A DNA stretch of 64,000 nucleotides from Phycisphaerae bacterium. GTDB taxonomy: Bacteria > Planctomycetota > Phycisphaerae > SM23-33. The stretch is taken from positions 1-64,000 of the forward strand of contig JASLNT010000019.1 of NCBI GenBank assembly GCA_030745875.1. Direction: 5' to 3'. The stretch's first letter is position 1, and each line of letters opens with the position of its first letter. The notes under the pieces are model-generated. The model worked only from the letters and a program-made list of their open reading frames with translations, searched no databases and was not told where the DNA came from. A program made the translations under genes and the position numbers. Positions 36,444 to 44,248 of the stretch are shown piece after piece.

Positions 36444-36883
36444 ATCACACTCCTCGATCTCAATCCGCTACAAGCGGGCAGGCCATTCGGGGCAGCCCTT
36501 TGAATTATCAATAACGGAATCCCGTATTGACATACTCTGCAACACCGCGAACATCCTGCTTCATTATTCGCCACCCCGACCCACGATTGTTCTATGGGGC
36601 AGTTCTTCAAATCGTCCCAGACTATAAACGATGTTCTTGACGAGAAGATTGTCGATTGTTGAGAGGACTCTGGCAAGGGGAAAGGCTTGGCGAGGGGCAA
36701 TTGGCGACGACAAACCGCGGCGGTTGCGTAGAAGCGGCTTCCAGCCGCTTTGGATCACGCGGCTGGAAGCCGCGTCTACGAACGGCGCGACATGTCGGCC
36801 GACAACGTCAGGACAATACAAACCAATATCGTTAGAAATAAACCCCGCACAGTAGACAGCCATGTCTGTCTACTTACTACTTT
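36444..36883. other. Intergenic region composed almost entirely of repeats B1 and C2
   Basis: After 37 bp of leader for the sialidase gene (with GGAGTG near 36449-36454 as its ribosome site), the region consists of repeat copy B1 followed immediately by repeat copy C2. C2 runs on into the 3' end of the next minus-strand gene. I see no independent gene. Confidence 0.65.
36481..36807. repeat. Direct repeat family B, copy B1, ending in a long palindrome
   Basis: About 327 bp matching 38931-39251 in the same orientation. Shared blocks include GTATTGACA-ACTCTGCAAC, CACCGCGAACATC, TATAAACGATGTTCTTGA and GAGGACTCTGGCAAGGGGAA, with small gaps. Near the right end (36728-36779) is a 21-bp arm palindrome around a 10-bp loop, GTAGAAGCGGCTTCCAGCCGC in the left arm, with one mismatch. 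After it both copies continue with GAACGGCGCGACATGTCGG. Confidence 0.85.
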
Positions 36884-36924
36884 CTACACATCAACTCTCT
36901 CGCGCAGCGCCGGGCTGACCCCAA
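36810..36924. repeat. Intergenic repeat family C, copy C2
   Basis: Matches C1 (35110-35222) at both ends. It contains an extra short palindromic piece, AGACAGCCATGTCTGTCT, in the middle. Its right 41 bp overlap the 3' end of the minus-strand gene at 36884, so that gene's last residues are encoded by repeat DNA. Confidence 0.75.
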
Positions 36925-37573
36925 CAGACCCCAGCTTATCACGCTGCTTGCGTTGAGTTGTTGCCTTGGGTTTTGTACTTGTCCCGTTGTCGCCATCTCC
37001 CGTCCTTTGCTTTCTTCTACGCTGAATAACGATAGAGTCGTAGACTCTTCGGTCATCTTTGTCCATACAGGGCCAAGCGCCAACTAGCTTTGGCTTGGAA
37101 TACAGGAGCATTGCAGCTCGTTTCTTATGACCTTGTGCGAGCGATTGGAATCCAATCTGCTGACTCAGAATTGCGGCAAGTACGCTGGAGGCTAACAGAT
37201 GGGCCTGGCTTTCCTCATCTGTCTTTCGGCTGGATATTTCGATCCCCTGCTGTAAGAGCAGTAAAGCAAGATACGGTCGGGGTTTTTGCTTCTTCAAATA
37301 GCTCGGAAACACCAAGAATCTTGGAATTACAAGATGTTTGTCCGGAACTTCGCCAGCAAATGCAATGAGACATTCATCAAAGCGATCACCAAGGCGTTCG
37401 CGCTCTTTATTGAAGAGTCTCGCAAGCACTCTAGCGTCACCGTGCCATCCGCCCCAAGCTTGCTCAACATGTTTCTCAAGCATTTGAAATGGTTTCTTGT
37501 TTTCGTCCGTCGCATCCGCAATAACAAGGAGCGTCAAGACCCAACTCACGCCAATAATACCATACCGATTCAT
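36884..37573 (-). CDS. Hypothetical secreted protein with a repeat-derived C-terminus
   Basis: 229 residues from ATG 37573, which has GGAGAA upstream. An N-terminal hydrophobic stretch (GIIGVSWVLTLLVIADA) is a signal peptide or anchor. Residues 30-160 are helical and carry no recognised motif. The tail is basic and low-complexity (RRRKQRTGDGDNGTSTKPK), and the last dozen residues (VGVSPALRERVDV) are read from repeat C2. Base composition is less GC-rich than the surrounding genes. It probably forms an operon with the two genes upstream, 43 bp apart from the next. No function is known. Confidence 0.6.
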   Translation of the reverse strand: MNRYGIIGVSWVLTLLVIADATDENKKPFQMLEKHVEQAWGGWHGDARVLARLFNKERERLGDRFDECLIAFAGEVPDKHLVIPRFLVFPSYLKKQKPRPYLALLLLQQGIEISSRKTDEESQAHLLASSVLAAILSQQIGFQSLAQGHKKRAAMLLYSKPKLVGAWPCMDKDDRRVYDSIVIQRRRKQRTGDGDNGTSTKPKATTQRKQRDKLGSVGVSPALRERVDV

Positions 37574-37616
37574 GATTCTTCTCCATCTGTCTTCGCACAA
37601 TCCTTCCTATCTCCGA

Positions 37617-37952
37617 TCATCGTGCGCCCCACTGGGACACAAAAAAACACACCAAGCCCACTCCGACACATAGCACGCTCAAGACTTGCAGGATATTGAA
37701 TACCAGCAACACATACACGTGTCCAGCCCACCGTCCTCGATAATTCAATAAACTTACCATGAGCAGCAGAATTCCTTGCGGTAGCACTATCATGGCGGCT
37801 CCACAAAAGAACGAAAGGTGGGCAATGGTTTCCAGATCCGCGACCCGCTGAATACTCCGTACTTTCTCGATAGCTCCCCAAGAGAAGACCAAACCGATCC
37901 CGGTCCAAACCAGACCAAACACTAGTGGCGCCAGTCGGCTATTCTTTGCCAT
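37617..37952 (-). CDS. Small membrane protein with three predicted helices
   Basis: 111 residues from ATG 37952, with AGGAG nine bases upstream; a TTG at 37979 is possible but lacks a site. Three hydrophobic segments are visible: PLVFGLVWTGIGLVFSW, FFCGAAMIVLPQGILLLMVS and VYVLLVFNILQVLSVLCVGV. No family is recognised. It lies between the SUMF1-fold lipoprotein gene and the secreted hypothetical gene, all on the minus strand, inside the segment flanked by direct repeats B1 and B2. Confidence 0.65.
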   Translation of the reverse strand: MAKNSRLAPLVFGLVWTGIGLVFSWGAIEKVRSIQRVADLETIAHLSFFCGAAMIVLPQGILLLMVSLLNYRGRWAGHVYVLLVFNILQVLSVLCVGVGLVCFFVSQWGAR

Positions 37953-38039
37953 CCACCTACGTCTCCTGTTCTCGGCCAACAGCGTACGTCGTTACCTATT
38001 ACGAACTAAGAGCCTGTTGGATTTCGAGAGGCATTGGGG

Positions 38040-38888
38040 TCATTCCCCCGAGACCACTACGCGAAAACCATCATTACCACGCGAGGAGCCACAATGCCCT
38101 GATACACGAACGGCCGAGCGACAGTACCTTGCCTTGAAGTTCGAAGACCCACCACGTAGAACTCGGAAAGCAACGTCTGTCGTATTCTCGGGATCCACAT
38201 TTCCGGATTTCTTATGGTACTCCTTGTCATAGGAATCACGGCACCATTCCCACACATTGCCATGCATATCATATAGCCCCCAAGAATTGGGCCTCTTTTG
38301 TCCTACCGTGTTAGGATACCAACCGTCTTTGATCCAAGCGTTTTCCTGATGCCACGCATACTCGCTAAGTTCTGATGCATCATCCCCAAAACAATACGCC
38401 GTTTTACTCCCTGCGCGGCAGGCGTATTCCCATTGTGCTTCACTCGGAAGAGCGACCTTTCTCTGGGTTCTCTTCGATAGAATCTTACAAAACAGATCCG
38501 CATCGCTCCATTTGATATAGCCGGCGGCACTGTCCGGCCCTGTCTTGCCAAGGGCCATTCCATTCCATGGTTCAGTCCCCATAATCGCACGCCACTGAGC
38601 TTGCGTAACCTCATGAATACCTATGTAGAACGGTTTGCTGATCGTAACTTTGTGCTGAGGACCCTCGTTATCGTTACGAAACCCCTCACTTTTGGGAGAC
38701 CCCATCACAAAAGTACCTGCCGGAACCAACACTAGTTTCATAGTCATACCGTTATCTAAATCAAGCGTCAATTCCCTGGGAGCCGCCGAACCTCCGGAAC
38801 GTCTATTCGACATATGATCTACGCATCCGACGCAACACACGCATGTAGACACACTACAGAGGGCCAATATGGCGATGAGTTGCTTCAT
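38040..38888 (-). CDS. SUMF1/FGE-fold lipoprotein-like protein
   Basis: 282 residues from ATG 38888, with AGGAG about eight bases upstream. The N-terminus is a Cys-rich export signal (LIAILALCSVSTCVCC) that may give a lipoprotein. The SUMF1/PvdO/EgtB fold is complete and in normal order: GTFVMGSP, PFYIGIHEVTQAQW, ALPSEAQWEYACRAG, NSWGLYDMHGNVWEW, then VLRGGSSNFKARYCRSAVR and a final GFRVVV. The first of the two catalytic cysteines of true FGE is absent (only ARYCRS remains), so it is unlikely to make formylglycine. Composition is less GC-rich than the neighbours. It is the first gene of a three-gene cassette between repeats B1 and B2. Confidence 0.82.
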   Translation of the reverse strand: MKQLIAILALCSVSTCVCCVGCVDHMSNRRSGGSAAPRELTLDLDNGMTMKLVLVPAGTFVMGSPKSEGFRNDNEGPQHKVTISKPFYIGIHEVTQAQWRAIMGTEPWNGMALGKTGPDSAAGYIKWSDADLFCKILSKRTQRKVALPSEAQWEYACRAGSKTAYCFGDDASELSEYAWHQENAWIKDGWYPNTVGQKRPNSWGLYDMHGNVWEWCRDSYDKEYHKKSGNVDPENTTDVAFRVLRGGSSNFKARYCRSAVRVSGHCGSSRGNDGFRVVVSGE

Positions 38889-39519
38889 CGTAACATCTCC
38901 TAAACCAATTCCAGTCAGCATTGGAGTCGAGGCCATTGGGGACAGCCTTTGGATCATCAATTATGGGATCTCGTATTGACACACTCTGCAACACCGCGAA
39001 CATCTTGCTTCATTCTTCACCAACCCACTCCACAACTTTCTGAGGATCAGCTGTTTCGTCCCGACTATAAACGATGTTCTTGATGAGAACATTGTCGATT
39101 GCTGAGAGGACTCTGGCAAGGGGAAAGGCTTGGCGACTGGGCCTTGGCAAGGGGCAATTGGCGACGGATGAGTAGACGCGGCTTACAGCCGCTTTGGATC
39201 ACGCGGCTGGAAGCCGCGTCTACGAACGGCGCGACATGTCGGTCGACAACGCGCCATCCGCCAGACAGGATCAAAGAGAATCATCGCCGTTGTCGCGGTG
39301 GTCCTTAACATTTCCGTGCTTTCAGTGGCTTCCGTGGTGGAAAGAAAAGTCGTTCGCCCTTCGACTTCGTTCAAGACCCGGCGGCCGCGGCGCGTAAGTC
39401 ATTTTTGCGTCAGAGGCAACAGAACTCTGCACAACGCGTTACACTCCTACGTAAATGGCTGTAAAATGTTTGCACTCTTACGATCCGCGACAGGTGCCTT
39501 ACACCGGAGATTGATTCGA
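38889..39519. other. Intergenic region with repeat B2 and a metalloprotein leader
   Basis: The left 40 bp hold the leader of the SUMF1-fold gene. Repeat B2 follows (38931-39251). The remaining 270 bp include CCTTCGACTTCGTTCA (39357-39372), which also occurs next to C1 at 35094-35109. The frame that stays open from 39298 is considered non-coding before the ATG at 39520. No RNA gene was seen. Confidence 0.6.
38931..39251. repeat. Direct repeat family B, copy B2, ending in a long palindrome
   Basis: Second copy of the 36481-36807 element, same orientation, 2.1 kb further on. The palindrome is at 39172-39223, with the same 10-bp loop TTTGGATCAC and a few arm mismatches. The copy has an extra GACTGGGCCTTGGCAAG segment and differs in the middle (39030-39060). 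Confidence 0.85.
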
Positions 39520-40587
39520 ATGATGAAGAAAGCAACGTATGCGTTTTTGACGATCGCGCTGGCCTTTGCGTGCGCCCAGGCCAAACCCAAGGACAAACCC
39601 GCCAAAGCGGAGAAGTCCGCCAGACCGCCGTTCGGCGGGACGATATTCGTCAGCGGGAACATCATCACAGCCGAGGATCCCACCGCGTTCAAGAGCGTGG
39701 TCGCCGCCGGCCGGGCCGAAGTGCGGATGTTTGACCGCCGACCGAAGAAACCGCACAAAGTCAACGCGTATCTGTTCACCGCAACGTTCGACGACGGGCA
39801 GAAAATGGAAATCCGGGTGAATCCCGAATTCGGAGCCGAAGGCGCGATGGCCCAGGCCAAAAAGTACCTCCCCTACATAGGCCAAATGCCGTTCGCCCTG
39901 CGCGAGAAGGTCCAGAAAGTGTTGATACACAAGGGCAAGAAAGGCTTCGGCGGAGGCGGAGCCGGGCTGCTGATCCATACCGACATGGGCGACTCGTACA
40001 TCCGCAGCCGGATACTTGCCGAGACGTTATATCACGAGGCGGCCCATACGTCGCTGGACAGGTGGCATTCGGCGAGCAAGGGCTGGCTGGCCGCACAGGA
40101 AAAAGACGCGCGATTTATCTCCGGATACGCCAAGAGCAACCCCCGGCGAGAGGACATCGCAGAAAGCTATCTGCTGTATTTCGCACTGCGGTACAAACCG
40201 CACCGTATCGACGACAAACTCAAAGAGACGATCAGGACGACAATGCCCAACCGCATCGCGTATTTCGACAGCCTGGAACTCAAGATGCATCCGGTGAAAC
40301 CGGCTGGGGCTCTGGCGCGGATGAGCACGACGGAACTGCAGAAAGAGCTGAAACCCAGCGATGCTCAGAAAGCTAAGATCAAGGCGCTGGTCGATAAACT
40401 CGCGGCCGAGATCAAGAAACTGCTCGAGCAGAAGAGCCCGCAAGCCGGGATCGACAAACTGAAACGCCAGTTCGACAAGCAGGCGGTCGAACTGCTCAAC
40501 GCAGGACAGCGAAAGACCCTGGACCGAGCGCTGCAAACGCCCAAACCACAGGCGCCCGGGCGGCCGACGGCGGGGAAATCGAAGTAG
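39520..40587 (+). CDS. Secreted HExxH zinc-metalloprotease-like protein
   Basis: 355 residues from the ATG pair at 39520/39523, with GGAGA upstream. The signal peptide is MMKKATYAFLTIALAFACAQ. The motif YHEAAHTSLD (His172-Glu-x-x-His176) is a zincin-type zinc site, and a conserved R-E-D-I-A-E-S-Y segment about 40 residues later could give a third ligand or support residue. The last 90 residues are Lys-rich and helical (KIKALVDKLAAEIKKLLEQ), probably coiled-coil. Only the zinc motif supports protease activity; the family is not recognised. The gene stands alone on the + strand, converging with the chemotaxis operon. Confidence 0.65.
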   Translation: MMKKATYAFLTIALAFACAQAKPKDKPAKAEKSARPPFGGTIFVSGNIITAEDPTAFKSVVAAGRAEVRMFDRRPKKPHKVNAYLFTATFDDGQKMEIRVNPEFGAEGAMAQAKKYLPYIGQMPFALREKVQKVLIHKGKKGFGGGGAGLLIHTDMGDSYIRSRILAETLYHEAAHTSLDRWHSASKGWLAAQEKDARFISGYAKSNPRREDIAESYLLYFALRYKPHRIDDKLKETIRTTMPNRIAYFDSLELKMHPVKPAGALARMSTTELQKELKPSDAQKAKIKALVDKLAAEIKKLLEQKSPQAGIDKLKRQFDKQAVELLNAGQRKTLDRALQTPKPQAPGRPTAGKSK

Positions 40588-40603
40588 AACCGCCCGATTA
40601 GCG

Positions 40604-40816
40604 GAGGTTCACACATGGCTCAAAACGCCCCTAAGTGTGAACCTCCCAAACGCACGGTTTGCAGCCCGCCGGCCGGTGGGCGGAATTCACATAACACACT
40701 CCCCCACCGCCGCTTGAGATAATATCACCACTCCGCACGCCCCGCCGCGATTCGGATTATTCCTATTATTTCGCAGGTTCACACACCTGGGCGCCTGTGA
40801 ACCATTTGTGAACCTC
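40604..40816. promoter_or_regulatory. Cluster of four TGTGAACC / GGTTCACA sites
   Basis: An exact inverted pair GAGGTTCACAC (40604-40614) and GTGTGAACCTC (40635-40645) could form a hairpin or a bound dimer site. A second group follows: GGTTCACACA (from 40776), TGTGAACC (40796) and TGTGAACCTC (40807). It lies between the converging metalloprotease and cheB genes, so it is not an ordinary promoter position. The same octamer is clustered at 63666-63985. Confidence 0.5.
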
Positions 40817-40846
40817 GGGAGGTCCGGATATGCGACGACGAGCGAC

Positions 40847-41893
40847 TCAGGAGGCGGACCGTTTCGCCCGCAATGCTCTCAGGATGTGTGCGGGGATCCG
40901 GTCGAGTGAGACTGTAGCGTCTGCAGCTCCGATGCGGATGGCCTCCTTCGGCATACCGAAAACAACGCAGCTTTCCTCATTTTGGGCGCAGGTTCGCGCA
41001 CCGGCCTGCCGCATCGCCAGCAGCCCGCGGGCTCCGTCGGCGCCCATTCCGGTCAGGATTACTCCGACCGCGTTGGCTCGGACATGGCGGGCGACGGAGT
41101 TGAACAGCACGTCAATACTCGGACGATGATGGAATATTCTCGGCCCGCCCGAAAGGTGTACGGTATTGCGTCGTCCGCTGCGGCGAAGCGTCATGTGCTG
41201 GTTTCCCGGTGCGATCAGGGCGGTCCCGGGGACAACGGCGTCCCCGTCTCGCGCCTCTCGGACGTCCATGGCGCACAACCCATTGAGTCGCTCGGCAAAT
41301 GTGGCGGTGAATTTGGCGGGCAAGTGCTGGACGATCAGTACTCCAGGAGCGTCGGCGGGCAAGGAGCCCAGAAGGATGCGGATCGCTTCGATACCCCCTG
41401 TGGAGGCTCCGACTGCTATAACCTTGTCGTGGACGTGGCGGAGATCCGCAACGAACGTGTCAATTGAGGATGGCTTGGGACTCCGCACGCCCGAATGCAG
41501 GCGTCGCGTCTGTGCCGCGGCCCGGATCCTGTCGATGAGCATCTCGACGATCTCGCTGACTGAGTAACCGGGCCCCGGCTTGGAGACAACGTCCATCGCG
41601 CCGAGTTCCATCGCCTGCATTGCAGCGTCCGAACCCTTTGGCGCCATCGAACTGACGACAATCACCGGGAGCGGATTGTGGGTCATGAGCTTACCGAGAA
41701 AGGTAAGCCCGTTCATCCGCGGCATTTCCAGATCGAGGGTCACCACATCGGGGCGTAATCGAACGATCTTGTCGCGCGCCGCGAAGGCGTCCACGGCCGT
41801 GCCGACTACCTCGATACCCTCAGCCTTGCAGAGCTCCTTGGAGAGAACCTGCCTGACCACGGCTGAGTCGTCTATTATCAGTACTCGAATCAT
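40847..41893 (-). CDS. cheB: CheB, receptor methylesterase/deamidase response regulator
   Basis: 348 residues from ATG 41893. The receiver domain (1-120) has the acidic pair IDDS, the phosphoryl-accepting Asp in LDLEMPRMNG and the Lys in VVSKPG. The methylesterase domain (about 160-345) has AVGASTGG (catalytic Ser), IVQHLP (His) and GMGADGA (Asp). It removes methyl groups from, or deamidates, glutamyl residues of the chemoreceptor when phosphorylated by CheA. It is the last gene of the nine-gene Che operon, 36 bp after cheX. Confidence 0.96.
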   Translation of the reverse strand: MIRVLIIDDSAVVRQVLSKELCKAEGIEVVGTAVDAFAARDKIVRLRPDVVTLDLEMPRMNGLTFLGKLMTHNPLPVIVVSSMAPKGSDAAMQAMELGAMDVVSKPGPGYSVSEIVEMLIDRIRAAAQTRRLHSGVRSPKPSSIDTFVADLRHVHDKVIAVGASTGGIEAIRILLGSLPADAPGVLIVQHLPAKFTATFAERLNGLCAMDVREARDGDAVVPGTALIAPGNQHMTLRRSGRRNTVHLSGGPRIFHHRPSIDVLFNSVARHVRANAVGVILTGMGADGARGLLAMRQAGARTCAQNEESCVVFGMPKEAIRIGAADATVSLDRIPAHILRALRAKRSAS

Positions 41894-41929
41894 ACAATCG
41901 ATTTCCGGGTGCTGCGCCCAGGGCGTCGC

Positions 41930-42400
41930 CTACGCGGGTGCGAACAGATTGGCGGTCTGATCCATGCACAACCACAACTCGACCCGCCCTTCCAGAGCGA
42001 ACAGCTTCGCCGTTGCGTTCGGGCTGTCGGGTATCTGCTGCGAAAGCGCTGGCTGGTGGACGTTGAAAACCGGATCAACTCCCGCCAGTTTCGGTAGGAG
42101 ATTCCCGCAAACCACGTTCGCCAACTCACGCAACGCATCGTGCTGCTGATCGGTCGTGGTCTCGCCGGCATCCATAAGCCCGAGCATGTTGGCCGCCAAC
42201 TCGCCCAACATGGATTCCGAGACGCTTATGGTAAGCCTGCCGGAGAACGGGCCGTCGAAAGGCACTGACACAATCTGGTCCGAATCGGCTTGCGCGGCGG
42301 CCGGAGCCTCATCTTCCGTAACCAGGAACATCATCGCCAGGGATTCAAGCGTGCCGGCCGCTACCTGGTACAGCTCATTGTCATACGTTACTTGTTTCAT
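41930..42400 (-). CDS. cheX: CheX-like CheY-phosphate phosphatase
   Basis: 156 residues from ATG 42400, which lies inside the end of the preceding cheY gene (20-bp overlap). The segment ELANVVCGNLLPKL fits the E-x2-N-x3-GN phosphatase motif of the CheC/CheX/FliY group, with Glu and Asn acting on CheY-P. There is one such motif, as in CheX. It should terminate the CheY signal, and the window has no CheZ. The overlap with cheY suggests coupled synthesis of regulator and phosphatase. Confidence 0.85.
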   Translation of the reverse strand: MKQVTYDNELYQVAAGTLESLAMMFLVTEDEAPAAAQADSDQIVSVPFDGPFSGRLTISVSESMLGELAANMLGLMDAGETTTDQQHDALRELANVVCGNLLPKLAGVDPVFNVHQPALSQQIPDSPNATAKLFALEGRVELWLCMDQTANLFAPA

Positions 42401-42776
42401 TTTGAAGTCCTAGAATATCGCTCACAACGGACTGAATCTGCTCCGGGGGGAACGGTTTGTGAATGAATCTAACGCCCATTTCTTCGAGGCGTTCGATGCG
42501 GGTTTTGCTTCCTTCGGTCGAAACCACGACAATTGGAATATCAGCAAGCGCCGGATTCTTGCGAATCCGCTCGATCATCTCCTCACCGTTCATTTCGGGC
42601 ATGTTCAGATCGGCCAGGATCAGATCGACCCAGTGCTCGTACAGAACGGTCAAGCCTTCGAAGCCGCTAGCGGCCTCAAACACCTCCCCCAGCGGCAAGT
42701 CTGACAATCCCAACGCCTTGATTATCATTTTGCGGGTTACTGAACTGTCGTCGACAACCAGTATGTTCAAAGCCAT
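42381..42776 (-). CDS. cheY: CheY-like single-domain response regulator
   Basis: 131 residues from ATG 42776, preceded by GGAGA. A lone receiver domain: VVDDSSVTRK (acidic pocket), ILADLNMPEMNG (phosphoryl-accepting Asp near 57), VVVSTEG (Thr/Ser switch) and FIHKPFPPEQ (Lys). It is expected to be phosphorylated by the neighbouring CheA and dephosphorylated by the overlapping cheX product. No flagellar gene is in the window, so its output target is not visible. Confidence 0.92.
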   Translation of the reverse strand: MALNILVVDDSSVTRKMIIKALGLSDLPLGEVFEAASGFEGLTVLYEHWVDLILADLNMPEMNGEEMIERIRKNPALADIPIVVVSTEGSKTRIERLEEMGVRFIHKPFPPEQIQSVVSDILGLQNETSNV

Positions 42777-42857
42777 GATGCAATCTCCGTATAGCGTCGC
42801 GTTTCAGCACTCCAGCCCCATCTATGCTCGCTCGAGAAACGAGCCGCCGTGTATTGA

Positions 42858-43364
42858 TTAAAGCTCACGTTTCACCCCCTCGCTGCACAACCACACTCGC
42901 CCGGAACCTATCTCCAGAGACATGGTCCTGGGCATGTATCCTCCGATGTCTTCCGCGGCCATTAACAGGCCCTGCTGCCAGAACATCTTGCGCAGCATGA
43001 TGTAGTTCTTGAGCCCGATCTGAAAGTGATCTCCGATGCCGCCCTGAACGCTCGCACCGCCTGCGACTTTCAGTTTGCAGCGTTTTATCGACGCTCCTGC
43101 GGCCTGGAGTTCGCCAATGAACCCGGGGAAAGCCGTATCAACGAACATGTACGGGTTCGCTTTGGCTTTGTTTGGATTCATAGCGGACCTGGGCAACATA
43201 ACATGCAGCAGACCGCCGATCTTCGCGACCGGATCATATGCCGACACTCCCAGACAACTTCCCAGCCCGCAAGTCACGATCAGCACGGACGGATCGTCTG
43301 ATATCAGCATGTCGGATACGGAAATGAACCTCTTCATTTCCTGTTTTATCTTGGTGTCTATCAT
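42858..43364 (-). CDS. cheD: CheD, receptor glutamine deamidase
   Basis: 168 residues; ATG 43364 overlaps the cheR stop by ATGA. The catalytic region TCGLGSCLGVSAYDP holds the Cys nucleophile, and GGLLHVMLP holds the His. KVAGGASV and a C-terminal SGRVWLC complete the CheD pattern. It deamidates glutamine residues on chemoreceptors, and in CheC/CheX-type systems it also interacts with the phosphatase. The nearby cheX suggests such an adaptation loop. Confidence 0.94.
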   Translation of the reverse strand: MIDTKIKQEMKRFISVSDMLISDDPSVLIVTCGLGSCLGVSAYDPVAKIGGLLHVMLPRSAMNPNKAKANPYMFVDTAFPGFIGELQAAGASIKRCKLKVAGGASVQGGIGDHFQIGLKNYIMLRKMFWQQGLLMAAEDIGGYMPRTMSLEIGSGRVWLCSEGVKREL

Positions 43365-44212
43365 GGGTGTTCGTAAACGGTTGGTTGTACGTATCGAAGT
43401 TTATGTTCTACGCCTGCAAGGCTCTCAGAGTGCCCCAGGAACAAGACTCCGCCCGGAGTCAGCATCCGGCTGAAACGATCAACCAGTTTTGCCTGGGTTT
43501 CCTTGTCGAAATAGATCATCACGTTACGGCAGAAGATCGCATCGAAGGCCCCCTGCATCGGCCAGGAATCCATCAGGTTGAGCTTGGCGAAATGCATCAT
43601 GCTCCGAAGCGAATCCTTGATGCGATACCGCCTCTGCACGTCGGTCCGCACCACATCCAGATACTTCGACCGCCACGGCAGCGGTATTTCGCTGACCTGC
43701 TTTAGTTCGTATTCGCCTCGCACGGCGGAGGCGACGGCGGTGCTCGACAAGTCCGTACCCAGAATACCGATATCCCACAGCAGTCGGTCCTTCAGCGTCT
43801 CAGCGAGAGTCATGGCGATCGAATATGGTTCTTCGCCCGAAGCGCATCCGGCGGACCATATCCTGAGCTTTCTCTTGTCGAGCCCGCTGCGAGCGTCAAC
43901 GCGGGGCAGCACATGCCTGGCCAGGTGGACGAAATGCTCCTTCTCCCGGAAGAAGCGGGTCAGGTTGGTGCAGAGAGCGTCGAGCATAGCGGTCATTTCA
44001 CCACCAGACTGATCGGCGTGAACGCAGTCTATGTAGTCGCTGAAGCTGCGGAGGCCGAGGCGTCTGAGACGTTTGTTCAGACGCGCCTTGACCAGCTCCT
44101 GCTTGCCCGAGTGCAGGTTAATCCCGCACAAACCGTGCACAAGCCGACTGATCTTCTCGAACTGCCTCTTCGTCAGTTCCGGACCTCGCAGGATTGTATT
44201 CTGAATCGCCAT
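43361..44212 (-). CDS. cheR: CheR, chemoreceptor glutamate methyltransferase
   Basis: 283 residues from ATG 44212. The N-terminal helical domain (about 10-75, ISRLVHGLCGINL) is followed by the SAM-binding fold, with IWSAGCASGEEPYSIAM (motif I) and DAIFCRNVMIYFDKETQ, and the C-terminal GGVLFLGHSESL. It methylates glutamate residues of the MCP encoded next to it. Its stop overlaps the start of cheD, so the two adaptation enzymes are translationally coupled. Confidence 0.95.
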   Translation of the reverse strand: MAIQNTILRGPELTKRQFEKISRLVHGLCGINLHSGKQELVKARLNKRLRRLGLRSFSDYIDCVHADQSGGEMTAMLDALCTNLTRFFREKEHFVHLARHVLPRVDARSGLDKRKLRIWSAGCASGEEPYSIAMTLAETLKDRLLWDIGILGTDLSSTAVASAVRGEYELKQVSEIPLPWRSKYLDVVRTDVQRRYRIKDSLRSMMHFAKLNLMDSWPMQGAFDAIFCRNVMIYFDKETQAKLVDRFSRMLTPGGVLFLGHSESLAGVEHKLRYVQPTVYEHP

Positions 44213-44248
44213 CCGCTGATTACTCTCAGTGTCGCCCTGATTCCGGTT

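Noticed and set aside
35247..36503. 418-codon + strand open frame
   Set aside because: Opposite strand of the sialidase-like gene, which has a signal peptide and Asp boxes; the frame also begins inside an intergenic gap.
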